This document shows, in pieces, positions 33,403-33,872 of a stretch of 33,872 nt of DNA. The translations under genes and the position numbers were made by a program. The DNA lies in assembly GCA_020719165.1 (NCBI GenBank), contig DYQT01000011.1, positions 1-33,872 of the forward strand, written 5' to 3'. The notes beneath the pieces are model-generated. The model saw only the letters and a program-made list of their open reading frames with translations. It had not been told where the DNA came from and did not search any database. How positions within the stretch are numbered: the first letter of the stretch is position 1; the number at the start of each line of letters is the position of its first letter. This DNA is from Draconibacterium orientale (GTDB taxonomy: Bacteria; Bacteroidota; Bacteroidia; Bacteroidales; FEN-979).

Positions 33403-33872
33403 ATGAAGATTTATAAGATTTTATCCATTCTTTTATTAATAGCCTCTTCGGCAGTTGTATTTGGTCAAACGGCCAGGATGTTGCCTGAGGTTACCCCCGC
33501 CGGAAAAGGAAAGGTGAACACCATGGTCGACAACATTGGCTACTGGTCGCGGATGGTTCAGCTCGGATATGTCAAAGCCAATCCAAAAACAAACATTCCA
33601 CCGGCCCACTTCAATGGATCAACGATAATTGTATATGACCCGGCATCTGATTCCCGTCATTCGTCATTCGTCACTCGTCATTCGTCACTCGTCATTCGTC
33701 ATTCGTCACTCGTCACTCGTCATTCGTCATTCGTCACTCGTCATTCGTCATTCATACAAAACTCCCCCGATGTTCCGGTAACCGGCGAAACCAACGTTAC
33801 CCAGAGCGAAAATTCCCTTTTCATTGATCCGGCAGATGAGAACGTGGTGCTGAACTCCAATAATTCGAGCAG
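33403..33872 (+). CDS. secreted protein with in-frame heptamer array, 3' end beyond window
   Basis: The frame is open from the ATG at 33403 to the window end (156 codons). It starts with a signal peptide (MKIYKILSILLLIASSAVVFG, then QTARMLPEV). Residues 85-117 are encoded by 14 tandem heptamers and read as a low-complexity RHSSFVT-type repeat. On either side the sequence is ordinary: NGSTIIVYDPASDS before, and NSPDVPVTGETNVTQSENSLFIDPADENVVLNSNNSS after. The latter resembles the opening of large Bacteroidota exported proteins with sialidase/BNR-type repeats and a T9SS tail, but too little is visible to be sure. The gene is preceded by a TAnnTTTG box and a second heptamer array. Confidence 0.8.
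   Translation, partial: MKIYKILSILLLIASSAVVFGQTARMLPEVTPAGKGKVNTMVDNIGYWSRMVQLGYVKANPKTNIPPAHFNGSTIIVYDPASDSRHSSFVTRHSSLVIRHSSLVTRHSSFVTRHSSFIQNSPDVPVTGETNVTQSENSLFIDPADENVVLNSNNSS
33655..33752 (+). repeat. 14-unit heptanucleotide array CGTCAYT inside a coding sequence
   Basis: Fourteen uninterrupted heptamers, nine CGTCATT and five CGTCACT, 98 nt in all, starting exactly at codon 85. The plus strand has no stop in any frame of the unit, whereas the minus strand does (AATGACGAATGACG gives TGA). Confidence 0.95.

Overview
The window is a piece of a Bacteroidota chromosome, most likely an uncultured Bacteroidales/Marinilabiliales-type lineage (inference). The evidence is a type IX secretion C-terminal sorting domain, a glycosyltransferase-DUF4270-glmS operon, FISUMP and DUF1566-type surface proteins, an M56/TonB-C receptor protein, and repeated TAnnTTTG promoter -7 boxes. 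No rRNA, tRNA, CRISPR array or phage module was seen.

Layout. 1-2.1 kb: the 3' end of an M56/BlaR1-like TonB-C protein and a TPR lipoprotein-like/exported protein. 1.85-2.84 kb: a 432-bp direct duplication whose copies are separated by a 124-bp element with 14-bp inverted ends. 2.7-6.0 kb: alpha/beta hydrolase (-), S41 processing protease and Fe superoxide dismutase (+). 6.1-12.4 kb (-): a very large sensor histidine kinase carrying VCBS repeats and an ASPIC/UnbV domain, its NarL-type response regulator, and a T9SS-exported delta-60-repeat protein. 12.5-13.1 kb: PIN-domain toxin-antitoxin pair. 13.5-17.4 kb: small exported proteins in a repeat-rich, gene-poor zone with palindromic hairpin repeats; two 125-bp direct copies bracket a FISUMP gene. 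17.5-21.5 kb (-): operon of a starch-synthase-like glycosyltransferase, a DUF4270 lipoprotein and GlmS. 21.9-24.1 kb (+): three unidentified envelope proteins. 24.2-29.0 kb: a 1077-residue multi-cofactor flavoprotein (+) convergent with proline dehydrogenase (-). 29.1-31.9 kb (+): DUF177-rpmF-plsX-fabH lipid/ribosome operon. 31.9-33.2 kb (-): CNNM/CBS/CorC protein. 33.4 kb to end: 5' part of a secreted protein.

The most unusual items are four. (1) A 672-bp unit between the flavoprotein and proline dehydrogenase: an S23/bAvd-like four-helix-bundle gene bracketed by octamer arrays in inverted orientation, whose outermost TAATGTRC units coincide exactly with the TAA stop codons of both neighbours. 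(2) A 14-unit heptanucleotide array inside the coding sequence of the last gene, where a one-unit change would shift the frame. (3) The ASPIC/UnbV-VCBS histidine kinase. (4) The HcnABC/dye-linked proline dehydrogenase-like fusion beside a conventional proline dehydrogenase. All identifications are by reading motifs; no database search was possible.
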